DNA of 22,553 bases, from positions 1 through 22,553 of the forward strand of contig CAZZBK010000101.1 of the NCBI GenBank assembly GCA_964652155.1, written 5' to 3'. The notes beneath the pieces are model-generated. The model had not been told where the DNA came from. It did not search any database and saw only the letters and a program-made list of their open reading frames with translations. Within the stretch, counting starts at the first letter, position 1. Each line of letters begins with the position of its first letter. A program made the position numbers and the translations under genes. The DNA is from CAZZBK01 sp964652155. GTDB lineage: Bacteria; Planctomycetota; Planctomycetia; Pirellulales; PNKZ01. Below are positions 6,667-16,400 of the stretch, one piece after another.

Positions 6667-6955
6667 AACAACTCACGGACGACATCAGGTTGACGACGTG
6701 TCACGCGAAGACCTCGTGACGTTTCTCAGCGAAGACCTTGCCAACGAGATGATCGCCCGATATCGACAGCGCGTGCTGCAATGTGAGCAACTCGATGAGT
6801 ACGCCCTAGGCGAGCAGGTTCGCGAAATTCTGGTAGACGAACAAGACCATCCAGTGGCGCTCGCCACGGCCTTGGGAGTTGACATTCCTGATGCCATGGT
6901 CCCCGGCGAGCAACCGTTCTCATGCGTACGTCAGATTCAGGCAAGCCGAACGTAG
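6659..6955 (+). CDS. Short ferritin-like (two-helix) protein
   Basis: 98 residues. Two predicted helices carry ferritin-type metal ligands: EDLANEMIARYRQRVLQCEQ and LGEQVREILVDEQDHPVALA, the latter with an ExxH-like 'DEQDH' box. Full bacterioferritins and Dps proteins have four helices and 150 or more residues; this product has room for only half, like the encapsulated ferritin (EncFtn) type that builds a ferroxidase site between subunits. No encapsulin gene is in the window. The start ATG 6659 has GGAG upstream and lies inside the end of the previous gene. Iron or oxidative-stress handling is inferred; the call would weaken if structure prediction did not pair the helices. Confidence 0.55.
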   Translation: MIETTHGRHQVDDVSREDLVTFLSEDLANEMIARYRQRVLQCEQLDEYALGEQVREILVDEQDHPVALATALGVDIPDAMVPGEQPFSCVRQIQASRT

Positions 6956-7020
6956 TCGGCAGCCGCAACGATCACCAACAACTCCCAAGCAACTTTTCTC
7001 TCACTCAAGGAATCACGATC

Positions 7021-7224
7021 ATGAATTGGGAACAGATCCAAGGCGATTGGACACAAATGACCGGCAAGGTCAAAGAGCAATGGGGCAAACTCACCGACGA
7101 CGACTTGACTGTCGCCGCGGGTCGCCGCGAGCAGCTCTCGGGCCTATTGCAACAGCGTTACGGCTACGCCAAAGAGCAAGCCGAGAAGCAGCTCGACGAG
7201 TTTACTCGCGCACTGAAGCATTAA
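7021..7224 (+). CDS. CsbD-like stress-response protein
   Basis: 67 residues from ATG 7021, with AAGGAA 9 bases upstream. The sequence MNWEQIQGDWTQMTGKVKEQ followed by WGKLTDDDL and a G-x-R-E-QLSGLLQQRYGYAKEQAEKQ helix matches the CsbD/YjbJ family, small abundant soluble proteins induced by general stress, salt and stationary phase. The molecular role of the family is unknown. The 100-codon frame from 6922 overlaps the previous gene's end and has no support. Confidence 0.9.
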   Translation: MNWEQIQGDWTQMTGKVKEQWGKLTDDDLTVAAGRREQLSGLLQQRYGYAKEQAEKQLDEFTRALKH

Positions 7225-7319
7225 CTCGCCGTTGACAACGACTCGACTCGATTTCCCGGCCAATCTCGCTCTGAGTTGGCCTCGTCGGAACTCGAACCAT
7301 CTCCAGGATAACTTGAAAC

Positions 7320-8060
7320 ATGAAAAGTACATTTGCCGGTTTCGCGTTAGTTGCTCTCACAGCCCTAGCGGGTTGTAGCCAAGGAACCCCGGGCGGACCG
7401 GGGACCACGGACAAGGCACCCACCTACGGTCAGGCCAACGACACGTTCAATCTGAGCGTTCCGCTGAAGACATCGACGGTTCAACAAGGGAAGCAGACCG
7501 AAACGATGATCGGTGTCAAGCGAGGTAAGAATTTCGACGAAGATATCTCTCTCAGGTTCACCGACATACCTCCGGGTGTGACGATCGAGCCAGGAAGCAT
7601 GATGATCAAGCACGGCGACTCGGACGCGAAGTTCACATTCAAGGCGGGCGACAACGCTCCCATCGGTGACTTCCTGATCAAGATCACGGGCCATCCGACC
7701 AAAGGCAGCGACGCCGAGGTCGAGTACAAGCTCAAGATCGCCGCGAAAGACAGCTTCTCGCTCAGCGTGCCACGCATGTCGACCACCCTTAAACAAGGCG
7801 AGACGCAAACCGTCTCGATCGGCATCACGCGTGAAAAGGATTTTGATCAGGACGTGGCGCTCAAGTTTGGCGACATGCCGACCGGTGTGACGCTCAAGCC
7901 AGCTGCTCCGGTCATCAAGCATGGCGAGGGCGTGGCCCAATTGACCCTTACCGGCGCGAACGACGCTTCGCTCGGCAATTTTGCTATCCGCGTGACAGGT
8001 CATCCGAGTATCGGAGTCGAGAACTCGAACGAGTTCATACTTCTCGTGGTCAAAGAGTAA
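7320..8060 (+). CDS. Lipoprotein with two tandem Ig-like repeats
   Basis: 246 residues. The signal peptide ends in a lipobox LAGC with Cys19, so it should be lipid-anchored. After a Gly/Pro linker two domains of about 100 residues repeat: 43-143 (FNLSVPLKTSTVQQGKQTET ... FDEDISLRFTDIPPGVTIEP) and 146-246 (FSLSVPRMSTTLKQGETQTV ... FDQDVALKFGDMPTGVTLKP). Both share 'IKHG', 'G-F-I-I-TGHP' and end near V/L-rich strands, typical of beta-sandwich (Ig/CARDB-like) domains. The strong internal similarity points to duplication. The ribosome site (AGGATAA) is modest. Possible roles are envelope adhesion or cell-surface scaffolding; nothing catalytic is visible. Confidence 0.85.
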   Translation: MKSTFAGFALVALTALAGCSQGTPGGPGTTDKAPTYGQANDTFNLSVPLKTSTVQQGKQTETMIGVKRGKNFDEDISLRFTDIPPGVTIEPGSMMIKHGDSDAKFTFKAGDNAPIGDFLIKITGHPTKGSDAEVEYKLKIAAKDSFSLSVPRMSTTLKQGETQTVSIGITREKDFDQDVALKFGDMPTGVTLKPAAPVIKHGEGVAQLTLTGANDASLGNFAIRVTGHPSIGVENSNEFILLVVKE

Positions 8061-8102
8061 CGTTATCCGCGTTGACTCGGTGAACTAATAAAGGAGATGG
8101 TC

Positions 8103-8267
8103 ATGTTAGGAACGCTGTTACTAATCTTGCTGGTGTTAATGCTGGTGGGCACAGTGCCCAGATGGCCACACAGTCCCGATTGGGGGTACTACCCAAGTAG
8201 CGGCTTGGGCCTCGTGCTGATTGTGGTCGTCGTGCTCGTGTTACTTGGGCATGTTCGTATCGGTTGA
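8103..8267 (+). CDS. DUF3309 membrane miniprotein
   Basis: 54 residues, beginning MLGTLLLILLVLMLVGTVPR, then WPHSPDWGYYPSSGLG and a second hydrophobic stretch ending LLGHVRIG. The 'PxWPHS-WGYxPSxGLGL' middle between two membrane helices is the signature of DUF3309. AAAGGAG stands 6 bases before the ATG. Members are often found among osmotic or envelope stress genes in proteobacteria and planctomycetes. The function is unknown. Confidence 0.9.
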   Translation: MLGTLLLILLVLMLVGTVPRWPHSPDWGYYPSSGLGLVLIVVVVLVLLGHVRIG

Positions 8268-8311
8268 TCGAACGTAAGCTAATCCCCAGTTTTTTTATAA
8301 GGATTGGTATC

Positions 8312-8572
8312 ATGAAGAGATTCTGTTCGTTGTTGTTCGTTCTCGCGATCATCGTGGGTGGCGTCGGTTATTACCGAGGCTGGCTCACCGTGAGCGGTAG
8401 TCGCGAGGCCGATGGCAATCAGCTCGACGTGAGTGTGAAGCTCAATCGGAATAAGGTACAAACCGATGTCGAGGCCTTCGATGCCCGGGCCCTGGAGTTG
8501 GGTCGAGAGGCGCATCAGAGCGTCAAGCAATTTGGCAAGCAGACCGGCGAACGCTCCGAACCGCAACCATAA
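8312..8572 (+). CDS. Small membrane-anchored protein with charged tail
   Basis: 86 residues from ATG 8312 (AAGGAT upstream; the ATG at 8264 overlaps the DUF3309 stop and is less likely). A single N-terminal helix (FCSLLFVLAIIVGGVGYYRG) is followed by a hydrophilic domain with strands (QLDVSVKLNRNKVQTDVEAF) and a helix rich in Glu/Lys/Gln. It resembles short exported hypothetical proteins seen near CsbD and DUF3309 genes. The family is not recognised with confidence. Confidence 0.65.
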   Translation: MKRFCSLLFVLAIIVGGVGYYRGWLTVSGSREADGNQLDVSVKLNRNKVQTDVEAFDARALELGREAHQSVKQFGKQTGERSEPQP

Positions 8573-8637
8573 TAAGGCCTGCTTAATGCAGTCCAATAAC
8601 GACAAGACATCAGACTCATTCCCGACCAAGGCGACAA

Positions 8638-9096
8638 ATGCAAATGACCCCGCATCGTCATTCACAACCGCACGCGGTTCAATGCATTCGTGTGTTGATT
8701 GCTGATCCGGATCATCACCTGTTGGCCGAGTACTTGGCATATTCACGCCAAGGCTTTGAGGTCATCACAACCCGTAATGGTCTTGAATGTGTCGAGCGAT
8801 TGCGCGAACAAGCCCCCGATGTGCTTGTGCTCGAGCCCGAGTTGCCCTGGGGCGGCGGCGATGGCGTGCTGGCGATGATGCATGACGAGCTTGACTTGGC
8901 TGACGTGCCGGTCATGGTGCTGTCGTCGTGTCGTGACCCGGCCATGATCCGTCGCGTGGGACGTTACCTCATTCGCGATTATTGCAGCAAGCCACTTTCG
9001 GCCAGTCAGTTGGTTTGCCGGGTTCGTACGTTGCTCGAAAACAATCCCCAAGAATCCGTGGTTGCCGCTGGCGAGACCAGTCTGTGGCGACATTGA
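8638..9096 (+). CDS. Response-regulator receiver domain with Glu instead of the phospho-acceptor Asp
   Basis: 152 residues, a stand-alone receiver without an output domain. The fold is clear: strand 1 CIRVLIADPDHHLLAEYL with acidic D23/D25, strand 3 DVLVLEPELPWGGGDGVL, strand 4 PVMVLSS with S96 at the Thr/Ser switch, and strand 5 YCSKPLS with the conserved Lys118-Pro. The Asp that normally ends strand 3 is Glu66 (codon GAG), so classical phosphorylation is unlikely and a permanently 'on' mimic is possible. The start could also be the ATG at 8644. Stand-alone receivers usually act by protein contact. The residue swap is read directly; its effect is inferred. Confidence 0.85.
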   Translation: MQMTPHRHSQPHAVQCIRVLIADPDHHLLAEYLAYSRQGFEVITTRNGLECVERLREQAPDVLVLEPELPWGGGDGVLAMMHDELDLADVPVMVLSSCRDPAMIRRVGRYLIRDYCSKPLSASQLVCRVRTLLENNPQESVVAAGETSLWRH

Positions 9097-9198
9097 GCGA
9101 ATTCTAAACAAGATGCTGGGCGATAGTGCATCGGGCGAGCGGCCACGCACTAATGACGTCAAATACGTTTGAAATGGCAATGTAACGCGAGAAGCGGC

Positions 9199-9226
9199 TT
9201 GCTATTCGCGTAATTCGCCGTAGAAT
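9199..9226 (+). promoter_or_regulatory. Candidate sigma-70-type promoter for leader element copy 2
   Basis: TTGCTA at 9199-9204, a 16-base spacer, TAGAAT at 9221-9226. The spacing is the same as in copy 1, and it precedes the same structured element. Confidence 0.5.
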
Positions 9227-9232
9227 GCACGT

Positions 9233-9355
9233 AGGATTCGGATAACACATCGGAAGACTCACTGAAAAGCAGCTCGGTACGTCCGAGAGGCTAGTTACTA
9301 AGTAAGCCGACGTGGTGAAATACCCTTTGAGGTGTTCCACCACGTCGGCTTTTTT
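9233..9355 (+). ncRNA. Candidate small RNA or attenuator leader, copy 2
   Basis: Predicted transcript: a hairpin CTCGG (9273-9277), loop TACGT, CCGAG (9283-9287); a 16-base linker; then the terminator hairpin 9304-9355. The order matches copy 1 while the sequence of the first hairpin differs completely, as expected if structure and not sequence is conserved. The next genes on the strand are a possible 57-codon ORF (9446) and the eRF1-like gene (9663). The 9097-9198 stretch before it holds nothing I can identify. Confidence 0.45.
9304..9355 (+). terminator. Long hairpin with T-run, copy 2
   Basis: GCCGACGTGGTG pairs perfectly with CACCACGTCGGC (12 bp). One mismatch follows, then AATACC with GGTGTT to a 6-base loop, and six T follow. 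Compared with copy 1 the pair C-G has become T-A and an A-C mismatch has become a G-C pair, so pairing is preserved or improved. Confidence 0.75.
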
Positions 9356-9445
9356 CGTGGCCTGAGCAAGCGTTCCGTCGCGAGCGAGCTACAGCTGGGA
9401 ATGAACATGACGGCGTCTGGCGGGTTTTGACAACGATTCTACTGC

Positions 9446-9619
9446 ATGTTCCACGGCGATCGCGCGCTGACATACTGTGTAACGTACATCGCGATAATGC
9501 CCGACGGACTTGTGCGTGACCTGTGTTATGCCCTCGCTTGCGACAGTGCGGTGTGGGTCGTGCATCCCCTGGAAGATGTCGCGCCCGAGCTGCCCCAAGA
9601 GTGGCGAAACCCTCGGTAA
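9446..9619 (+). CDS. Possible 57-residue protein of unknown function
   Basis: The frame ATG 9446 to TAA 9617-9619 encodes MFHGDRALTYCVTYIAIMPD, GLVRDLCYALACDSAVWVVH and a PLEDVAPELPQEW end. The composition looks like a real small globular protein and not like random translation: three Cys and hydrophobic runs placed regularly. Against it, there is no clear ribosome binding site and no family I recognise. It sits between leader element copy 2 and the eRF1-like gene, 43 bases before the latter. Confidence 0.35.
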   Translation: MFHGDRALTYCVTYIAIMPDGLVRDLCYALACDSAVWVVHPLEDVAPELPQEWRNPR

Positions 9620-9662
9620 TCAATCGCTTCGAGATTCACCCCATTTGTGAAAGTAACTCACC

Positions 9663-10154
9663 ATGAATGCCAAAGCAGGAGTTTGGATCGATACCAAACA
9701 AGCTGTCGTTGTGCTGCTGACCGATGCCGGACAAGAACTCAACCGTATCAAGGCCTCGGACAAGCCGACGTGCGAGTCCAGCAATGCTCGCACTAAGCAC
9801 TCCTACGCCTCCAGCGATTTTGTTCCCGAGATTCGTCGTGAACGAAAAATGGTCGAAGAGCGAAAGAAGGTTTTTGAAGAGGTGTTGGCATTGGTGCAAG
9901 GGGCCGACGCGCTGTTGATCCTTGGTCCCGGCAAGGCGAAAACCGAGTTCCGCAAGCACATCGTGGGCAAGAAGCTGCGCAGGCTGACACTCGAAATCGA
10001 GACGTCCGACAAGTTAACCGATCGCCAGTTAATGGCCAAGGTGGGTGAGCATTTCGTGACCAATACAAAGCACAATAAAGTGGTCGTTGCCGCCTCGACC
10101 AGACGGCCTGTCAAAGCAGCGCCAGTCAAACGAACGAAAAAGTCGAGCAAGTAG
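9663..10154 (+). CDS. eRF1-domain-3-like 'translational machinery' protein
   Basis: 163 residues. The fold begins with an AGVWIDTKQAVVVLL strand pair, has a central charged helix (RRERKMVEERKKVFEEVLAL), then the conserved ALLILGPGKAKTEFRKHI box and LEIETSDKLTDRQLMAKVGE near the C-terminus, and ends in a Lys/Arg/Pro tail. This matches the family of short bacterial proteins related to domain 3 of archaeal/eukaryotic release factor 1, often annotated as translational machinery proteins and induced under stress. The 'GPG-AK-F' loop is the best marker. The basic tail may contact RNA. The start has a weak GAAAG site. It is preceded by leader copy 2 and followed by DUF1328. Confidence 0.7.
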   Translation: MNAKAGVWIDTKQAVVVLLTDAGQELNRIKASDKPTCESSNARTKHSYASSDFVPEIRRERKMVEERKKVFEEVLALVQGADALLILGPGKAKTEFRKHIVGKKLRRLTLEIETSDKLTDRQLMAKVGEHFVTNTKHNKVVVAASTRRPVKAAPVKRTKKSSK

Positions 10155-10223
10155 TCGACTCACACGGTTGATACCACCGCTGACAATATCCTATTCAACC
10201 CGTCCTTTTAAGGAGCTAGTCTC

Positions 10224-10394
10224 ATGTTACGCATGGCCCTCTTGTTTTTGATCGTAGCCCTCGTGGCTGGTGTGCTCGGTTTCACCGGCGTTTATCTTGC
10301 CGCGGCCGAGATCGCACGCATCTTGTTCTTCATCTTCATCGTGTTGTTCTTGATCAGCGTGGTGACGCACGGCACTCGTCGTGTGAACGGTTAG
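10224..10394 (+). CDS. DUF1328 membrane miniprotein
   Basis: 56 residues: MLRMALLFLIVALVAGVLGF, then TGVYLAAAEIARILFFIFIV and LFLISVVTHG. Two membrane helices separated by 'GFTG-AxxAAxIA-IL-FIF' are the DUF1328/YtjA signature. AAGGAG is 8 bases before ATG. Members are often co-located with CsbD, DUF3309 and other stress genes. The function is unknown. It is the last small gene before the glucan synthase. Confidence 0.92.
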   Translation: MLRMALLFLIVALVAGVLGFTGVYLAAAEIARILFFIFIVLFLISVVTHGTRRVNG

Positions 10395-10493
10395 CATCGT
10401 TCGCTCGTAGAAGTTCGCAGTCCCCGTGATTCCGCGCTGGTTTACCAGACCGTGTCTCACCCCGGATGAAGCCTATCGCAACAGCAGCACTTA

Positions 10494-13400
10494 ATGAATG
10501 ATCGCATCCGTCGATTGATGTCGTGGCGAAAATGCACTGGCAACGACCGCTCGCCGCAAACATCTGCTGACGAACTGCCGCTCCGTGGCGAACTGTTCAG
10601 CGTCGATCAACTCGAACGGCACGCTCGTATCATCGCAGGAACGCATCACCTAGCAGACGGGCGATCGTCTGACATGTTGCTGCCGAGATTGGCTGAGAAC
10701 GAACAGGTACTAGTCGACACCTACGATCTAATCACTGCGGCGATGAAGCGAGATCGACGCATCTCGCCCGCCGCTGAGTGGCTGCTCGACAATTTCTACT
10801 TGATCGAAGAGCAAATTCGATCGACGCGCCGCTTGCTGCCCCGTTCGTACAGCGGCGAATTGCCACGCTTGCTCAACGGTGCTACGGCCCATTACCCCCG
10901 GGCCTATGCCATTGCGCTCGAACTCATCTCGCACACCGACGGTCGCATCGACACAGCAACGCTCGATGAGTTTGTGACCGCGTATCAATCGGTCACGCCA
11001 CTCAAGCTGGGCGAATTGTGGGCTTTGCCGTTGATGTTGCGACTGGCGCTGATCGAGAATTTACGGCGTGTCGCCGCTCGAATCGCGCGAGGGCGATCCG
11101 ATCGTGACCTCGCGGCCGATTGGGCCGAGAAGATGATCCAGACCGTCGAGCATAGCCCAACGGATCTCGTGCTCGTGCTGGCGGATCTCGCGCGCGCGAA
11201 TCCCACGTTGTCCGGTGCCTTTCTGGCCGAGCTCACTCGACATCTACAAGGACAGAACCCGAACTTTGCATTTGCCAATAGCTGGCTCGAACATCGCTTG
11301 GCCGACCAGGGACTGACGACCGAAGTGCTCGTACTGGCCGAGGGTCAATCGCAAGCGGCGGATCAAGCTTCGGTGGGCAACAGTATCACCAGCCTGCGGT
11401 TTCTGAGCGTCAACGATTGGCCGAAGTTCGTCGCGGCTCAGAGCTTGGTCGAGCAAACGTTGTGTGGCGACCCGGCCGGAGTGTATGCCGAAATGGACTT
11501 CGCCACGCGCGACCGCTATCGCCACGCAGTCGAGGCGATTGCCCGTCGCTCGCAACATTCGGAATATGACGTGGCTCATCGCGCCATTCAACTTGCACAG
11601 GCAGAAGCGGTCGATCACCTTGATGGCCGAACGGCTCACGTCGGCTATTATCTTGTCGATCATGGTCGACCTGCGTTGGAGCGACTCGTCGGAATGCGGT
11701 TCACGCCGTCGGTGCTGATCGAGAAGTTTCGGCGAACGTTTCCGCTGTTCCTCTACATGTCGGCGATCCTGATCGCGATGTGGGCGTCGTTTAGTTGGTT
11801 GATTCGCGCCAGCGATCTGGCGTCGCTTGATTGGCGCTGGCAACTGGCGATTGCGGTTCCGGCACTCTGTTGTGCGGGACATTTGGGCATCGCAATTGTC
11901 AATTGGTTGACAACAAGGCTGATGAGTCCGCAGTCGTTGCCGCGAATGGATTTCCGTCACGGGATACCAAGCAAACATCGGACGTTGGTCGTGGTGCCAA
12001 CGATGCTTTCGAGCACGGTGGGAGTTGAAAGATTGCTTGAATCGCTCGAAATCCGTTATCTGGCAAACCGCGAAATCAACCTGCATTTTGCATTGCTCAC
12101 CGACCTGCTCGACGCCGCGACGGAAACGTTACCCGGCGATGCAGCGTTGGTGCGACTTGCACGCGAGGGAATCGAAGGTCTTAACGAAAAATATGCTTCC
12201 GACGACGGAGACAACTTCATTCTCTTGCATCGCAGTCGACGTTGGAACGGACAAGAGAACGTCTGGATGGGCTACGAACGCAAGCGCGGCAAACTTGCCG
12301 ACTTGAACGCGACATTGCGTGGCGCACAGGGACGGTTTGCCGAGTTGGTCGGCGATCTCGCGGTGCTTGTCAGCGTGCGATATGTCATCACCCTCGATAC
12401 CGACACCCAACTGCCGCGCGACGCTGCTCGCGAAATGATCGAAGCGATGGCCCATCCGTTGAATCGGCCCGTACTCGATTCGTCCGGCGGTCGCGTCATC
12501 GACGGCTATACTATTTTGCAGCCGCGTGTCGGTGTCAGTCTGCCAAGCGCTCAGCGTTCGTGGTTTGTTCGGATCTGTGGCGGCGATCCCGGCGTCGATC
12601 CGTATACCCGCGTGGTTTCAGATCTCTATCAAGACTTGTTCGGGGAAGGTTCGTTCATCGGCAAGGGCATTTACGACGTTGATTCGTTCGAGCAGTGTTG
12701 CGGCGACTTTCCCGAGAACGCGATCCTGAGCCACGACTTGCTCGAAAGCTGCTTTTCCCGCTCGGCATTGTTGAGCGACGTGATCTTGTACGAAGATTAT
12801 CCTTCAAGCTATTTGGCCGATGTGGGTCGACGGCATCGCTGGATGCGTGGCGATTGGCAGATTGCGGCGTGGTTGCTCCCGCGCGTGCGGGGACTCGTCG
12901 CACGTAGCGTGCGCAATCCGATCTCAGCGCTCTCCTGGTGGAAGATATTCGACAATCTCCGCCGCAGCCTAGTCCCACCGGCGATGTTAACCCTGCTGTT
13001 GGTCGCGTGGTTCGTCGGCTCGTTCACGACGGCGCTCATGGCAACGATCTTTGTGGTCGCTGTCGTGACGTTGCCGACACTGTTGAATACCTTGGTCGAC
13101 CTGGCGATCAAGCCGACCGATCTACCGATCATGACGCATCTCGCCACGACGGTGCTCGCGCTCGTTCGCCCGTTGGCCCAATGTGCGTTAACGCTGGTGT
13201 TCCTGCCGTTCGAAGCGTTCATTAGCCTCGACGCGATCGTGCGAACAACGACCCGCGTCCATTGGACCAAACGTAGACTATTGGAGTGGACCACGGCCAG
13301 CGAAGGGGATCGAAGCACACGATCGGATATCATCGGCTTCGGACGTTCGATGGTACTCGGCCCGGCGATTGCCGCCGCGGCGATCATTTGCCTGGCTCTC

Positions 13401-16400
13401 GTCCATTTCGACATACTCACGTTCGCCTGGCCGCTGCTCGGGTTGTGGCTCGTGTCTCCGGCGATCGGCTGGTGCCTGAGTCGGACGATCGCACCGCCGA
13501 CAATCAATCTCTCCCGAGAGCAGCGGTTGTTCCTTCGTCGTATGTCACGGAAAACGTGGCGGTACTTCGAGACCTACGTCTCTACCGCCGACAACTGGCT
13601 GCCCCCGGATAACGTGCAATTCAACGGCGGCGAGATGATCGCCTCGCGCACGAGCCCGACAAACATTGGCATCGCGTTGCTCTCCGACTTGGCCGCGTAT
13701 GACTTCGGCTATCTCGCAGTCTCCCGGTTGGTCGAGCGGACGCAGAACACGTTTGGCACACTCGCCAAGCTCGAACGCTATCGGGGCCACTTCTATAATT
13801 GGTATCACACGCGGACGCTCGCTCCGCTTGCGCCACGTTATGTCTCGACCGTCGACAGCGGCAACCTGGCTGGTCAGCTTCGTGTGCTCGCCAGTGGGTT
13901 CACGAAACTGATCGATACCGAGATTGTGCCGGGGCATCTCTTTCATGGCCTGCGCGATACGTTGTCCGTGTTGCTCGAGGAAGCACGCGTCAATCAGCGC
14001 GTGGGTGACGAGTCCAAGGCACCGCACATCGATGGCCACACGATACGCACGATCGAGCGACAGATCGAAGAACTTGACCGTCAGTTAGGCTCGTTGAGTG
14101 CAACGGCCACGTTTTTGCCCCGGTTGATCACGCTGGCAGGCGAGTTGCAAACGACATTGGTTCAACATGCCGAGTTAAAATGGTGGGCGGCCGCGTTCGA
14201 GCGAGCCTGTACGGAGCATCTGGCCGATACCCGCTTGCTCGCCGCGTGGGTCAGATTGCCGCCGGTACCCGAGGGGACATGGACGTTGGGACCGCCGGAG
14301 CAGGTGCAACGATTGAGTCAATTGCGTGGCCGACTCATGCAGCTCGACGCACCGCCTACCTTGCGCGCCATAGCCGGGCTGTCTGAGTCAATTGCTCCAC
14401 TGCTGGATGAAATTCTGTCAGGGTTCGCTTCGATGAACGACAACCATTCTATGAGCGACGCGGGGACGATCGATTGGTTCGTGCAACTTCGTGAAGCGGT
14501 GAAAGAGTCGTCACAGAATGCCATCGCTCGGATCCGGTCGCTGGAACAGCTCACGGTTCAATGCCTGGAATTCACCGATATGGACTTTGAGTTTCTGCAT
14601 CAAAAGTCTCGCAAGCTGTTCGCGATCGGCTACAACGTCAGCGAGAACCGCACCGACAGCGGTTGCTACGACCTGCTAGCCTCCGAAGCACGTTTGGGGA
14701 GTTTCATGCTCATCGCGCAAGGGGAACTCGGTCAGGAACATTGGTTCGCGCTCGGAAGACTGTTGACGAGCGCAGGCGGAACTCCGGCGCTGCTCAGTTG
14801 GAGTGGCTCGATGTTCGAGTACCTGATGCCGCTGCTCGTGATGCCGACGTATGAGAACACGCTGCTCGATCAAACGTATCGCGCTGTCGTGCGTCGACAG
14901 ATCAATTATGGTCGACAACGTGGCGTGCCGTGGGGCATTTCCGAGTCGGGCTACAATCTGGTCGACCTGCATTCCAATTATCAGTACCGTGCGTTCGGAG
15001 TCCCGGGCCTGGGGCTCAAACGTGGACTGGCCGAGGATTTGGTGATCGCGCCGTATGCCACTGCCTTGGCGCTGATGGTCGCGCCCGATGCTGCTTGCCG
15101 CAATCTTGAACAACTCGCGGCAGATAATCGTGTCGGCGGCTATGGCTTTTACGAAGCGATTGACTACACACCGTCGCGATTGCCTCCTGGCGCAGATAGT
15201 GTCACCGTGCGGCAATTCATGGCCCATCACGTGGGCATGAGTCTGCTAGCGTTTGTCTATGTGCTGCTCGACAAGCCGATGCAACGACGCTTCGCCGCCG
15301 ATCCGATGCTCCGCGCTGCCGATTTGTTGCTGCATGAACGGGTACCGAAAACCGCTGTCCCTGTGTTTCCTCATGCGGCAGAAGCGAATGTGACCCGCAG
15401 TGTGTCGGCCGAAGAGGCAGGCATGATGCGTGTGTTCACCGATCCCAACGGATCGGTGCCTGAGGCGCATCTCATCTCAAACGGCCAGTATCACGTCGCC
15501 ATCACAAGTGCCGGCGGCGGCTACAGTCGCTGGCGCGATCTGGCTGTCACGCGATGGCGCGAAGATCCGACCCGCGATTGCTGGGGTTCATTCTGCTATC
15601 TGCGCGATCTCGACAGCGGCGCACTCTGGTCCACCGCCTGGCATCCAACGACCAAGACAGCCCGCGTGTACGAGGCGATCTTCACACAATCTCGGGCAGA
15701 GTTCCGTCGACAAGATGACCAGATCGAGACCCATACGCAAATCAGTGTCTCCTCGGAAGACGATCTCGAACTGAGGCGGGTCACGCTCACAAACCGTTCG
15801 GACCGTCCGCGGCGGATCGAGTTGACTAGCTATGCCGAGGTCGTGCTAGCCACTCAAGCGCAAGATGAATCGCATCCGGCGTTCAGTAATCTATTCGTGC
15901 AAACCGAAATCGTGCAAGCGCGTAATGCGATCTTCTGCACTCGTCGGCCGCGCTCCAGTGAAGAGCGACCGCCATGGCTGATTCACATGTTGACCACCAC
16001 CGGCACGCCGATCGGCGATACGTCGTTCGAGACCGATCGCATGCGGTTCGTGGGACGTGGTCGCAATCTGGTCTCACCGCGCGCGTTTGACCAGGCGGGC
16101 CAACTCTCGAACACCGAGGGCTCGACGCTCGACCCCGTCGTCAGTATCCGGCACACGCTGCTGATTCAACCGAACGAGACGGTCCGTGTCGACATCGTCT
16201 CTGGCGTGGGCGAAACGCGCGCGGCCATCGTCGCCATGGCCGAGAAATATAGTGATCCTAATCTCGCGGACCGTGTCTTCGAGCTGGCCTGGACCCGCGG
16301 CTTGATTATGTTGCAGCAGTTGAACGCTTCAGAGACCGACGCCCAGGCGTATGGTCGCCTGTCGGGCTCGATCATCTATGCCTCGGCGCTCCGTCGCGCG

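Noticed and set aside
9389..9598. 69-codon minus-strand frame
   Set aside because: It is antisense to the better-looking 57-codon plus frame and has no ribosome site.
11244..12086. 280-codon minus frame and many other long frames inside the glucan synthase
   Set aside because: They are shadows of a high-GC 2930-codon gene; none has a recognisable domain.
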